Program-made: the position numbers and the translations under genes | Shown here: in pieces, positions 40,037 to 49,342 of the stretch | How the letters are laid out: each line of letters starts with the position of its first letter | Position numbering within the stretch: the first letter of the stretch is position 1 | Notes under the pieces: model-generated | Told to the model about the DNA's origin: nothing | Seen by the model: the letters and a program-made list of their open reading frames with translations, nothing else | Database searches by the model: none | Assembly (NCBI RefSeq): GCF_017814975.1 | Contig: NZ_JAGIQA010000006.1 | Span: forward strand, 62,001-126,000 | DNA length: 64,000 bases | DNA from: Cupriavidus consociatus | GTDB taxonomy: Bacteria; Pseudomonadota; Gammaproteobacteria; Burkholderiales; Burkholderiaceae | Reading direction: 5' to 3'

Positions 40037-41772
40037 GCAGACTGCCGGCGCTGCGCCGCGCGCTCTTCCTCCAGCAACCGCAGCACCCGCCGCTGTATCT
40101 TCCCGGTGGTCGTCATCGGCAACTGGTCGATGAACTCGATCGCCTTCGGATACTCGTACGGAGCCAGTTGCCCGCGCACATGCGCCTGCAATTCAGCGAC
40201 CAGCGCAGCGTCGCCCTCGAAGGAGCGCGCCACCGCTGGCGTCAGCACCACGAAGGCCTTGACCACCGCGCCACGCTCGGGATCGGGCGAGGGCACCACG
40301 GCGCAGTTGGACACCGCGGGATGCTTGAGCAGGCAGTTCTCGATTTCGCTCGGCCCGATGCGGTAGCCCGAGGACTTGAATACATCGTCGGCGCGGCCCT
40401 GGTACCACAGGTAGCCGTCGGCATCGACGCGCGCGAGGTCGCCGGTGCGGCACCAGCGCAGGCCGTCGCGCTCGACGTACTTGGCGGCGGTCGCCGCCTC
40501 GTTCTTCCAGTAGCCGAGGAAGAACACCGGGTCCGGATGCCCGGCGCTATCGGTGGCGCAGACCGCGACCTCGCCGTCTTCGCCCGGCGCGCAGGGGCGG
40601 CCTTCATCGTCGATCACCTGCACGCGATGGCCGGGATAGGGGCGCCCCATCGAGCCGGGCCGCGCCGGCCAGCCCAGGCGCTCGTCGTCGTTTTGCGCGG
40701 TGCAGTTGCCGACGATGTAGTTGATCTCGGTCTGGCCGAACATCTCGTTGACGATCACGCCGAGCGCATCGCGGCACCAGCCGAACACGGTCTCGCCAAC
40801 CGCTTCGCCGGCGCTCATCAAGGCGCGCAGCCTGATGCCATAGCGCTGCCGCGGCTCGGGGCAGGCCTTCATCATCTGCTTGAGCGCGGTCGGGAACAGG
40901 AAGGTGTTGGTGACAGCGTAGCGCTCGAGCAATTCGAAGGCGCGCTCGGCGGAGAAGCGGCCCTGATAGCCCACGATGGGCTTTCCGAAGTACAGTGCCG
41001 GCATCAGCGCATCCCACAGCCCGCCGGTCCAGGCCCAGTCGGCCGGACTCCAGAACACGTCGTCGTCCTGCGGATACCAGTTCTGCGAGCAGACAAAGCC
41101 GGTCAGGTTGCCGACCAGCGCGCGGTGCGGGATCAGCGCGCCCTTGGGCGGACCGGTGGTGCCGCTGGTGTAGATCAGCACGGCGGCCTCGTCGGCCTTG
41201 GTCTCTTCGGCGGTGAAGGTGGGCAGCTGCGCGGCCAGCAGCATGTCCCAGTCGTGGTCGCCGCGTCCGTGCGCATCGCCGGCGGCAATCACGGTGGCCA
41301 GCGCCGGACATTCCGGGCGCGCGGCGAGCACGTTGTCGATCGAGGTTTCGTCGGCTATCGCCACGCTGGCTTCGCTGTGCGCGATGCGGTAGGCCAGCGC
41401 CTCAGGCCCGAACAGCATCGACAGCGGCATCGCGATCGCGCCCAGCTGGTAGATCGCCATATGGGCGATCACGGTCTCGATCCGCTGCGGCATCACGATT
41501 GCCACGCGGTCGCCGCGCGCCACGCCAAGGTTGCGCAGCGCCGCCGAGAGCCGGTTGGCCTCGGCCTGGATGTAGGCAAAGGTATGCGCGTTGCGCCGGC
41601 CATCCTCGTGCTCGGTATAGACGGCGATGCGGTCCATGGTTGCCGGATCCCGCGCCCAGCGGCCGCAGCAGGCTTCGGCAATGTTGAAATTCGGGGGGAT
41701 TTCCCAGCGGAAGGATTCGTACAGCGCGCGGTAGTCGTCGCGCCGGCTTGCCGGCAAGGCAGCTGCGGCCAT
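40033..41772 (-). CDS. AMP-forming acyl-CoA synthetase
   Basis: A 579-residue member of the adenylate-forming family. The phosphate-binding loop is LIYTSGTTGPPKGAL near 188, the adenine-binding region NEMFGQTEINYIVGN near 340, the hinge GRADDVFKSSGYRIGP near 455 and the catalytic Lys in TTGKIQRRVLR near the C-terminus. This pattern resembles medium-chain acyl-CoA or acetyl-CoA synthetase-like (AcsM) enzymes, but the acid is not predictable. ATG 41772 follows AGGAG by 7 bp. It is divergent from an alpha/beta hydrolase gene with an operator-like palindrome between them. Confidence 0.88.
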   Translation of the reverse strand: MAAAALPASRRDDYRALYESFRWEIPPNFNIAEACCGRWARDPATMDRIAVYTEHEDGRRNAHTFAYIQAEANRLSAALRNLGVARGDRVAIVMPQRIETVIAHMAIYQLGAIAMPLSMLFGPEALAYRIAHSEASVAIADETSIDNVLAARPECPALATVIAAGDAHGRGDHDWDMLLAAQLPTFTAEETKADEAAVLIYTSGTTGPPKGALIPHRALVGNLTGFVCSQNWYPQDDDVFWSPADWAWTGGLWDALMPALYFGKPIVGYQGRFSAERAFELLERYAVTNTFLFPTALKQMMKACPEPRQRYGIRLRALMSAGEAVGETVFGWCRDALGVIVNEMFGQTEINYIVGNCTAQNDDERLGWPARPGSMGRPYPGHRVQVIDDEGRPCAPGEDGEVAVCATDSAGHPDPVFFLGYWKNEAATAAKYVERDGLRWCRTGDLARVDADGYLWYQGRADDVFKSSGYRIGPSEIENCLLKHPAVSNCAVVPSPDPERGAVVKAFVVLTPAVARSFEGDAALVAELQAHVRGQLAPYEYPKAIEFIDQLPMTTTGKIQRRVLRLLEEERAAQRRQSA

Positions 41773-41837
41773 CCAAGGTCTCCTGAAGGTCTCCGGTCCG
41801 TTCACCGGCGCGGCAAGCTGCAAATCGCACTGGCCGC

Positions 41838-41866
41838 TATAATGCGCTGCAAGCGAACGATCGTTC
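41838..41866 (+). promoter_or_regulatory. -10 box and TetR-type palindrome before the hydrolase gene
   Basis: A consensus TATAAT (41838-41843) is followed by the perfect 12-bp palindrome GAACGATCGTTC (41855-41866), which would cover the transcription start of the plus-strand gene. The form is that of a TetR-family repressor site. The divergent acyl-CoA synthetase gene starts 65 bp away, so one regulator may serve both. No tetR gene lies next to it. Confidence 0.55.
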
Positions 41867-41931
41867 TATTTTGTCGGGCTTCCCTTCGCCAGCCCCCGTG
41901 GCAGGAAGAACCCGACGCCAGGGTGGAGACA

Positions 41932-42825
41932 ATGACAATCAAGGAAACCTCGCGGTCTGAATTTATCACGTTGCGCGGGCTGCGCTATCACGTGCGCCAC
42001 TGGGGCAGGCCCGGCGCGCGCAAGCTGTTCATGCTGCATGGCTGGATGGATGTGGCGGCCTCGTTCCAGTTCCTGGTCGACCATCTGCGCGGCGACTGGC
42101 ACGTGATCGCTCCCGACTGGCGCGGCTTTGGCGAGACCGACTGGCCCTCGCGCCATCCCGGCACGCAGTCGTACTGGTTCCCCGACTACATCGCCGACCT
42201 GGAGGCGCTGCTCGACCACTACCAGCCGGAAGGACAGGTCGACCTGGTGGGCCACAGCATGGGCGCCAACGTGATCTGCCTGTATGCCGGTATCCGCCCC
42301 GAGCGCGTGCGCCGCGTGGTGGACCTGGAAGGCTTCGGTATGACGGCAACACGGCCGGCGCATGCTCCCAGGCGCTACGCGCGCTGGCTGGACGAGTTGC
42401 GCATTGGCGCAGAGCTGAAGACCTACGACAGTGTCGACGGTGTCGCTGCGCGCCTGCAGAAGACTAACCCGCGCCTGCCCGACGACCGCGCCGCGTTCCT
42501 GGCCGCGCACTGGTCGCGACGCAATGCCGATGGCCGCTGGGAAATCCTGGGCGACCCGGCGCACAAGCTGGTCAACCCGATGCTGTACCGGCTCGATGAA
42601 GTGATGGCGGTCTGGGAACAGGTCAGCGCGCCGGTGTTGCATGTCGAGGCGCGCGATTCGGAGACGCTGCGCCATATTGCCCACAAGCAGGGCATCGACG
42701 AGTTCAAGGAGCGATTCCGCGCCTTCCGCGATTTCCGCGAGGCCGTGATTGATGACGCCGGCCACATGCTGCACCACGACCAGCCGGCCGCGGTGGCCGA
42801 GCTGGTCGAGTCGTTCTGCCGGTAG
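41932..42825 (+). CDS. Alpha/beta hydrolase
   Basis: A 297-residue alpha/beta-hydrolase, starting MTIKETSRSEFITLRGLRYHVRHWG. The oxyanion motif is LHGWMDVAASFQ near 35, the nucleophile Ser is in LVGHSMGAN near 104 and the catalytic His in IDDAGHMLHHDQP near 277. The Asp in DWRGFG and the fold resemble haloalkane dehalogenase/epoxide hydrolase-like and esterase members. The substrate is unknown; shared control with the divergent acyl-CoA synthetase suggests a fatty acid or ester. GGAG lies 5 bp before the ATG. Confidence 0.82.
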   Translation: MTIKETSRSEFITLRGLRYHVRHWGRPGARKLFMLHGWMDVAASFQFLVDHLRGDWHVIAPDWRGFGETDWPSRHPGTQSYWFPDYIADLEALLDHYQPEGQVDLVGHSMGANVICLYAGIRPERVRRVVDLEGFGMTATRPAHAPRRYARWLDELRIGAELKTYDSVDGVAARLQKTNPRLPDDRAAFLAAHWSRRNADGRWEILGDPAHKLVNPMLYRLDEVMAVWEQVSAPVLHVEARDSETLRHIAHKQGIDEFKERFRAFRDFREAVIDDAGHMLHHDQPAAVAELVESFCR

Positions 42826-42840
42826 GGTTGGCGCCCGCGT

Positions 42841-43923
42841 TCAGGCGTGGGTGAGTTTTTCCTTCAGCGCGGCGTTGTTGCTGGTGTGGACATGCACCAG
42901 CGCCTTCTCCGGAAAGGCGTAGTGATACGCCTTGCGCAGCGCCAGCGCGGCTTCGTGGAAGCCGGACAGGATCAGCTTCTGCTTGTTGGGATAGAAGGCG
43001 ATATCGCCCGCGGCAAAGATGCCGCGGCGCGAGCTTTCATACGTGGTGGTGTCGACCAGGATGCGGCCCGCACGCATGTCCATGTCCCATTGCGCGATCG
43101 GGCCGGGCTCGGATACCAGGCCGTACAGCGCCACCAGTTCATCGGCGGGCAGCAGCTGGCTGCCGTCGCGGGTGCGCACTTCCACTTCGGCCAGTGCATC
43201 GCCGTCAGTGCGCAGGGCGCCCAGCATGCCGACCACGAAGTCCATCTCGCCGGCCGCCACCGCAGCGCGCATCTCGGCCACGGTGCCGTCGGCGGCGCGG
43301 AAGCCCTCGCGCCGGTGCAGCAGCGTCACGCGCGCCGCCATCTTGCGCAGCGCCAGCGCCCAGTCCAGCGCCGAGTCGCCTCCGCCGGCGACGATCACCC
43401 GCTTGCCGGCAAAGCGCGATACATCGCGCACAGCGTAGTGCACGTGGCGGTCTTCCAGCGCCGCGGCTTCCGGCAGCGCAACGCGCTGCGGCGCGAACGC
43501 GCCCGCCCCGGAGCAGACCAGCACCGCCGCGACATCGAAGCGCTTGCCGCCATCGGTGGCGACCAGCATGCGCTGGTGGGCCGGATGGCCGTCCTGCGCT
43601 GGCGCGCCGGGAATTTCGGACACGCTTTCGGCGCGCTGGTTGAAATGCATCGGGAAGGCGAACGGCGCGCATTGGTCCAGCAACCGGTCCACCAGTTCCT
43701 GCGCCAGGCAGCCGGGCACGGCCGGGATGTCGTAGATCGGCTTTTCGGGATACAGCTCGGTGCACTGGCCGCCGGCGCGATCAAGCACGTCGATCAGTTC
43801 ACATTTGAGGCCGAGCACGCCGGCCTGGAAGGCGGCGAACAGCCCGACCGGGCCGGCGCCCACGATCAGGACGTCAGTGGTGGTGACGGCAGGCGTGGCG
43901 GCGGTGGTGGTGTCGGTGGACAT
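42841..43923 (-). CDS. Ferredoxin/flavodoxin-NADP+ reductase (thioredoxin reductase-like)
   Basis: A 360-residue flavoprotein. The FAD motif VGAGPVGLFAAFQAG is near 22, the NADPH motif VAGGGDSALDWALAL near 178 and the second FAD segment GIFAAGDIAFYPNK near 300. It lacks the CxxC of thioredoxin reductase, which is what separates the TrxR-like ferredoxin-NADP+ reductase type (as in Bacillus YumC and Chlorobium FNR). It could reduce the ISC ferredoxin encoded at 8063 or another; this is inference. A weak -10-like TATAGT is seen about 50 bp upstream. Confidence 0.87.
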   Translation of the reverse strand: MSTDTTTAATPAVTTTDVLIVGAGPVGLFAAFQAGVLGLKCELIDVLDRAGGQCTELYPEKPIYDIPAVPGCLAQELVDRLLDQCAPFAFPMHFNQRAESVSEIPGAPAQDGHPAHQRMLVATDGGKRFDVAAVLVCSGAGAFAPQRVALPEAAALEDRHVHYAVRDVSRFAGKRVIVAGGGDSALDWALALRKMAARVTLLHRREGFRAADGTVAEMRAAVAAGEMDFVVGMLGALRTDGDALAEVEVRTRDGSQLLPADELVALYGLVSEPGPIAQWDMDMRAGRILVDTTTYESSRRGIFAAGDIAFYPNKQKLILSGFHEAALALRKAYHYAFPEKALVHVHTSNNAALKEKLTHA

Positions 43924-44093
43924 GGTGGGCAAGGCAGGCGCGGACGGCCCGCGGAAGATGGTGCAAAGCCCGACTATACCCCGCGCCAGCCCGTTTCCCG
44001 GCGACGCCAGCGTTGCCGGCAGGGCTTTGCCCATGGGCGCCGGATCACCTCCGTTTACGCCGGCGGCGCCACGCAGGCAAAGGGCGACCGGAG

Positions 44094-44099
44094 TAGAAT
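44094..44099 (+). promoter_or_regulatory. Possible -10 box directly before rnm
   Basis: TAGAAT ends 7 bp before the rnm ATG, so the transcript could start at or next to the start codon. There is no Shine-Dalgarno sequence between them and no clear -35 box. Confidence 0.35.
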
Positions 44100-44106
44100 G
44101 AGGCCC

Positions 44107-44952
44107 ATGCAAAACGCCCACGCCATCAACGCCGACCTGCACTGCCATTCCACCGTGTCCGACGGCACGCTGTCGCCGCGCGCGGTGGCGGAAATCGCGC
44201 GCGACGCGGGGGTCGCGTACTGGGCGCTGACCGACCACGACGAACTCGGCGGGCAAGCCGCGGCGCGCGCCGCCGCCGAGGAATTCGGCATGCGCTATGT
44301 GCCGGGCGTGGAGATCTCGGTGACGTGGGCCGGGCAGACCGTGCATATCGTCGGCCTGCAGATCGACCCGTTCTGTCCCGAGCTGATCGATGGCCTGACC
44401 GACACCCGTTCCGGACGCGCCCGGCGTGCGCGCGACATCGGCGAGGCGCTGGCCAGGGTCGGCATCGAGGGGGCCTACGCCGGCGCACTGAAGTACGTAG
44501 GCAATCCCGACCTGATCTCGCGCACCCATTTCGCGCGCTGGCTGGTTGACCAGGGCCACTGCGCAACCATCGGCGACGTGTTCAGCGAATACCTGTCGGA
44601 AGGCCGGCCCGGCTATGTCGGCCACCGGTGGGCCAGCCTGGCCGAGGCGGTCGGCTGGATCCGCACCGCCGGCGGCATCGCCGTGCTGGCGCACCCCGGC
44701 CGCTATCACTACACCGATACCCAGCACGATGCACTGTTCGACGAATTCAAGTCGCTCGGCGGCGGCGCCGTCGAGGTCGTGACCGGCAGCCACACGCCGG
44801 ACCAGTACCGCCGCTATGCCGAGGTGGCGCGCCACTACGGGCTGCTGGCCTCGCGCGGCTCGGATTTCCACGGGCCCGGCGAAGGCCGGGTCGAGCTCGG
44901 CACGCTGCCGCCACTGCCGTCAATGGTCACGCCGGTCTGGCACGACTGGTAA
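44107..44952 (+). CDS. rnm: PHP-domain phosphoesterase, RNase AM / 3',5'-nucleoside bisphosphate phosphatase
   Basis: A 281-residue PHP-fold protein of the YciV type, which trims the 5' ends of rRNAs and hydrolyses pAp and short oligoribonucleotides. The metal motifs are DLHCHSTVSDGTLSP near 10, LTDHDELGG near 40, the Glu in PGVEISV near 67, AHPGRYHYT near 197 and RGSDFHGPGE near 253. It is followed by yciO 28 bp downstream, a common pair. A predicted leaderless or near-leaderless start is noted separately. Confidence 0.87.
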   Translation: MQNAHAINADLHCHSTVSDGTLSPRAVAEIARDAGVAYWALTDHDELGGQAAARAAAEEFGMRYVPGVEISVTWAGQTVHIVGLQIDPFCPELIDGLTDTRSGRARRARDIGEALARVGIEGAYAGALKYVGNPDLISRTHFARWLVDQGHCATIGDVFSEYLSEGRPGYVGHRWASLAEAVGWIRTAGGIAVLAHPGRYHYTDTQHDALFDEFKSLGGGAVEVVTGSHTPDQYRRYAEVARHYGLLASRGSDFHGPGEGRVELGTLPPLPSMVTPVWHDW

Positions 44953-44980
44953 CCAGCCAGCCCAACGAAAGGCGCCCTGC

Positions 44981-45604
44981 ATGTCCCAGTACTTCGAGAT
45001 CCATCCGCTCAACCCGCAGTCGCGCCTGATCAAGCAGGCCGCGCAGATCCTGCAGAAGGGCGGACTGATCGCGCTGCCGACTGATTCCAGCTACGCGCTC
45101 GCCTGCCAGCTCGACGACAAGCACGCGGTCGAGCGCCTGCGCCGGCTGCGCGGCATCGACGATCGCCACCACCTGACGCTGATGTGCCGCGATTTGTCCG
45201 AGCTCGGCAACTTCGCCCGCGTCGACAACCGCCAGTACCGCTGGATCAAGGGCGCCACGCCCGGGCCGTACGTCTTTATCCTGGAAGCCACCAAGGAAGT
45301 GCCGCGGCGCCTGTCGCACCCGGCGCGCAAGACCATCGGCGTGCGCGTGCCCGACCACGCCATCCCGCTGGAGCTGCTGGGCGAAGCCGGCGAGCCGCTG
45401 ATCTCGGCCACGCTGCAGATGCCCGGCGATGACGAGCCACTCAACGACCCGGCGGAAATCCGCGCCCGGCTGGAAAAGCAGCTCGACCTGGTGGTCTGTG
45501 GCGGGCCGGCGCCGGCCCAGCCGACCACGGTGATCGACCTGACCAGCGGCGAGCCCGAGCTGGTGCGCGCCGGCCGCGGCGACATCTCGCGCTTCGGGCT
45601 CTGA
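44981..45604 (+). CDS. yciO: YciO/YrdC/Sua5-domain protein
   Basis: A 207-residue YrdC-fold protein starting MSQYFEIHPLNPQSRLIKQA, the YciO N-terminus. The nucleotide-binding pattern GGLIALPTDSSYALACQL and GATPGPYVFILEATKEVPRRL are visible, as is the KTIGVRVPDH motif. YrdC homologues make threonylcarbamoyl-AMP for t6A37 of tRNA; YciO can have weak activity of that kind but its true role is unclear. The gene sits between rnm and a site-2 protease gene. Confidence 0.88.
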   Translation: MSQYFEIHPLNPQSRLIKQAAQILQKGGLIALPTDSSYALACQLDDKHAVERLRRLRGIDDRHHLTLMCRDLSELGNFARVDNRQYRWIKGATPGPYVFILEATKEVPRRLSHPARKTIGVRVPDHAIPLELLGEAGEPLISATLQMPGDDEPLNDPAEIRARLEKQLDLVVCGGPAPAQPTTVIDLTSGEPELVRAGRGDISRFGL

Positions 45605-45676
45605 ACCTCGGGCGCCACCGGCGCTGCGCCGCCGCCACAGGTGCACCGCCGTAAGCCTGGCAAGGCGGCGGCCCGT

Positions 45677-45682
45677 TACAAT
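45677..45682 (+). promoter_or_regulatory. Possible -10 box directly before the site-2 protease gene
   Basis: TACAAT ends 7 bp before the ATG at 45690, which predicts a transcript starting at the start codon. No ribosome site or convincing -35 box is visible. Confidence 0.35.
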
Positions 45683-45689
45683 AGCCGTC

Positions 45690-46355
45690 ATGGATTCCTC
45701 CCTTATCCAGACCTTCGCGGTCTACGCCCTGCCGGTGCTGTTCGCCATCACGCTGCACGAGGCGTCGCACGGTTATGTGGCCAAAGTGTTTGGCGACAAC
45801 ACGGCCTATTCGCTCGGGCGCGTCAGCTTGAACCCGATCCGCCATATCGACCCGATCGGCACCGTGGCGGTGCCGCTGCTGCTCTACATCATGACCAGCG
45901 GCCAGTTCGTGTTCGGCTATGCCAAGCCGGTGCCGGTGGTGTTCGAGCGCCTGCGCAATCCGCGCTGGCATGGCATGTGGGTGGCGCTGGCGGGCCCCGC
46001 CAGCAACGTGGTGCAGGCCTTTGTCTGGGTGCTGCTGGCGATCGGCCTGACCTGGGGCGGCGTGCGCGAACCATTCTTTGGCGAAATGGCGCTGGCGGGG
46101 GTGCGCGTCAACCTGGTGGTGGCCGCCTTCAACCTGTTCCCGGTGCCGCCGCTTGACGGTGGCCGCGTGCTGACAGCGCTGCTGCCGCAGGGCGTGGCGC
46201 GCGCGGTGTCGCGCATCGAGCCCTATGGGATCTTCGTGGTGCTTGCGCTGGTCGCCGCTGGCGTGATCACCACCATCTGGATGACGCCGGTGGTCAATGT
46301 GCTGATGTCGCTGATCGAGCTGATGCTGCGCCCGGTCGTGATGCTGCTGCACTGA
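45690..46355 (+). CDS. Site-2 protease family membrane protein (M50)
   Basis: A 221-residue intramembrane metalloprotease. The zinc motif HEASH is His23-Glu24-His27 in the first membrane helix (ITLHEASHGYVA), and the third ligand Asp is in FPVPPLDGGRVLTALLP near 150. There are about five hydrophobic helices and no PDZ domain, so it belongs to the small SpoIVFB/Rip-like branch rather than RseP. The substrate is unknown. It is 11 bp upstream of a methyltransferase gene. Confidence 0.85.
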   Translation: MDSSLIQTFAVYALPVLFAITLHEASHGYVAKVFGDNTAYSLGRVSLNPIRHIDPIGTVAVPLLLYIMTSGQFVFGYAKPVPVVFERLRNPRWHGMWVALAGPASNVVQAFVWVLLAIGLTWGGVREPFFGEMALAGVRVNLVVAAFNLFPVPPLDGGRVLTALLPQGVARAVSRIEPYGIFVVLALVAAGVITTIWMTPVVNVLMSLIELMLRPVVMLLH

Positions 46356-46366
46356 CGGGGCTTGCC

Positions 46367-46957
46367 ATGAGCAACGTTCCAGCCGCGCCGCATGCCGGCC
46401 TGTCCGCGCCTTCCGCGTGGGTCACCCGCTGGGCGCACCTGCTGCGTCCGGGCGCCCGCGTGCTCGACCTGGCCTGTGGCAGCGGCCGCCATGCCGCCTG
46501 GCTTGCCGCGCGCGGGCATGCGGTGCTGGCCGTTGACCGCGATGCCGCCGCCATCGCCGCGCTGCCGCCCGGCGTGACCGGCCGCGTGGCCGACCTGGAG
46601 CAGGGGACCTGGCCGCTGGCTGACGAGGCGCCATTCGACGCCATCATCGTCACCAACTACCTGCACCGCCCGCTGTGGCCGCACCTGGCCGCAGCGCTGG
46701 CGCCAGGCGGAGTGTGGCTGTATGAGACCTTTGCGGCGGGCAACGAGACCGTTGGCAAGCCGTCGCGGCCCGATTTTCTGCTGCGTCCCGGAGAGTTGCT
46801 CGATGTGGCGCGCGCGCAGGGACTGCGCGTCATAGCTTATGAAGACGGCGTCCAGGAAGTGCCGAAAACAGCCTTCGTGCAGCGCCTGTGTGCGGTGCGC
46901 GAGGCCGCCACGGCCCCGGATGCGGCCACCCCGGCACGCTACCGCCTGGACCCCTGA
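46367..46957 (+). CDS. Class I SAM-dependent methyltransferase
   Basis: A 196-residue Rossmann-type methyltransferase. Motif I is VLDLACGSGRHAAWLA near 35, the acidic end of strand beta-2 is VLAVDRDAAAIA, and motif II is PFDAIIVTNYLHRPLWP near 90. It resembles the tellurite-resistance TehB-like and small ubiquinone-like methyltransferases; the acceptor is unknown. The start ATG 46367 lies 11 bp after the protease gene, so the two genes are likely co-expressed. Confidence 0.82.
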   Translation: MSNVPAAPHAGLSAPSAWVTRWAHLLRPGARVLDLACGSGRHAAWLAARGHAVLAVDRDAAAIAALPPGVTGRVADLEQGTWPLADEAPFDAIIVTNYLHRPLWPHLAAALAPGGVWLYETFAAGNETVGKPSRPDFLLRPGELLDVARAQGLRVIAYEDGVQEVPKTAFVQRLCAVREAATAPDAATPARYRLDP

Positions 46958-47067
46958 AAGCGCACGTGCGCTGTCGGCGAGAATGCCGCTGCACACGTTG
47001 AAACAGTTGGTATCAACCCCGAATCATCCCGCCTGCCGCCGGCGGTCGAAGCCGCCTGCGGTTCCGG

Positions 47068-47073
47068 TACAAT
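47068..47073 (+). promoter_or_regulatory. Possible -10 box of dapA
   Basis: TACAAT lies 31 bp before the dapA ATG in a 147-bp gap. A weak GTCGAA at the right distance could be a -35 box. Confidence 0.4.
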
Positions 47074-47104
47074 CCCGTTATTCGATCCCGAATTCCTTAA
47101 CGTT

Positions 47105-47989
<885 letters not shown>

Positions 47990-48037
47990 TTTACCGCGGC
48001 GTCTTGCTGTCGCTCCCTCAACTAGGATTGCGTGTCA

Positions 48038-49270
48038 ATGAAATCGAAGCTTAACCGCCGCGGCGCGACGCAAGTCCGCCGCGCCGCCCTGGTTGTGCCC
48101 GTGCTGGCCGCGGGCGTGATCACCGGCTGCAGCAGCCTCAACGAAGCGATGCAGCCCGACAAGATCGACTACAAGTCGTCGGCGTCGAAACGCACGCCTA
48201 CCCTGGACATCCCGCCCGACCTGACCAAGCTGGAAGGCGACCGCCGCTACTCGGTGCCCGATGCCAACGGCACCTCGACGCTGTCGACCTACAGCCAGGC
48301 GACCAAGGTGCGCGAGCAATCCCCGACCGAGAACGTACTGCCCTCGGCGCAGGGCGTCCGCATGGAGCGCGACGGCAACACGCGCTGGCTGGTGATCAGC
48401 AACGGCATGCGCGGCGACCAGCTGTGGCAGCAACTGCGCGGCTTCTGGCAGGAAAGCGGTTTCCTGCTGGTGCAGGACTCGCCCGAGACCGGCATCATGG
48501 AAACCGACTGGGCTGAGAACCGCGCCAAGATCCCGCAGGACATCATCCGCAATACCATCGGCAAGGTGTTTGACGGCCTGTATTCGACTTCCGAGCGCGA
48601 CAAGTTCCGCACCCGCGTCGAGCGCGCGCAGAACGGCACGCTGGAAGTGTTCATCAGCCACCGCGGCGCGCAGGAGCAACTGACCGGCATCGACAAGTCC
48701 AGCACCGTCTGGACCCCGCGTCCGGCCGATCCCGAGCTGGAGGCCGAATTCCTGTCGCGCCTGGCGCAACGCCTCGGCGTGCAGAAGGAGCAGGCCGACC
48801 GCATGGCCAAGAACCCGGCTCCGGCTGGCAACAACGCGACGGCGGCCGACGCGGCCGCGGCTGGCGCCGCGGGCACCACGGCTGCCGCAGCCGGCGGTGC
48901 TGCGCAGAAGTCCTACCTGGCCCAGGTCAATGGCGCCCCGGCGCTGCAGCTGCCGGAGCCGTTCGATCGCGCCTGGCGCTCGGTGGGGCTGTCGCTGGAT
49001 CGCGTCAACTTCACCATCGAAGACCGCGACCGTGCCCAGGGCCTCTACTACGTGCGCTACGTCGATCCGCGCACCAATGTCGACAACCGTGGCTTCTTCT
49101 CCAAGCTGTTCACCAAGCCGGATGATCCCAAGACCGCCAAGAAATACCGCGTGGCGCTCAAGGGCACCGGCAGCGGCACGCTGGTGACGGTGCTCAACGA
49201 TGCCGGCCAGCCGGAGAACGGCGAAATCGGCAAGCGCATCCTGTCCCTGCTCGACGAGCAACTGCACTGA
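48038..49270 (+). CDS. bamC: Outer membrane protein assembly factor BamC
   Basis: BamC is a lipoprotein of the BAM complex that inserts beta-barrels into the outer membrane. The 410-residue protein has a signal peptide (about 1-28) ending in a lipobox with Cys29 (AGVITGCSS). The conserved unstructured N-terminal stretch follows (PDKIDYKSSASKRTPTLDIP), then two helix-grip domains separated by an Ala-rich linker (about 260-290). It is longer than E. coli BamC (344), mainly because of this linker. ATG 48038 is preferred to the GTG two codons before. It follows dapA by 48 bp. Confidence 0.92.
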   Translation: MKSKLNRRGATQVRRAALVVPVLAAGVITGCSSLNEAMQPDKIDYKSSASKRTPTLDIPPDLTKLEGDRRYSVPDANGTSTLSTYSQATKVREQSPTENVLPSAQGVRMERDGNTRWLVISNGMRGDQLWQQLRGFWQESGFLLVQDSPETGIMETDWAENRAKIPQDIIRNTIGKVFDGLYSTSERDKFRTRVERAQNGTLEVFISHRGAQEQLTGIDKSSTVWTPRPADPELEAEFLSRLAQRLGVQKEQADRMAKNPAPAGNNATAADAAAAGAAGTTAAAAGGAAQKSYLAQVNGAPALQLPEPFDRAWRSVGLSLDRVNFTIEDRDRAQGLYYVRYVDPRTNVDNRGFFSKLFTKPDDPKTAKKYRVALKGTGSGTLVTVLNDAGQPENGEIGKRILSLLDEQLH

Positions 49271-49342
49271 GCCGGCGGTGACCGGCTCAACCACCGGCCG
49301 TCCTGGCCGGCCTGCCAACTGCACGGCGGGGAGGGCGAGGCC

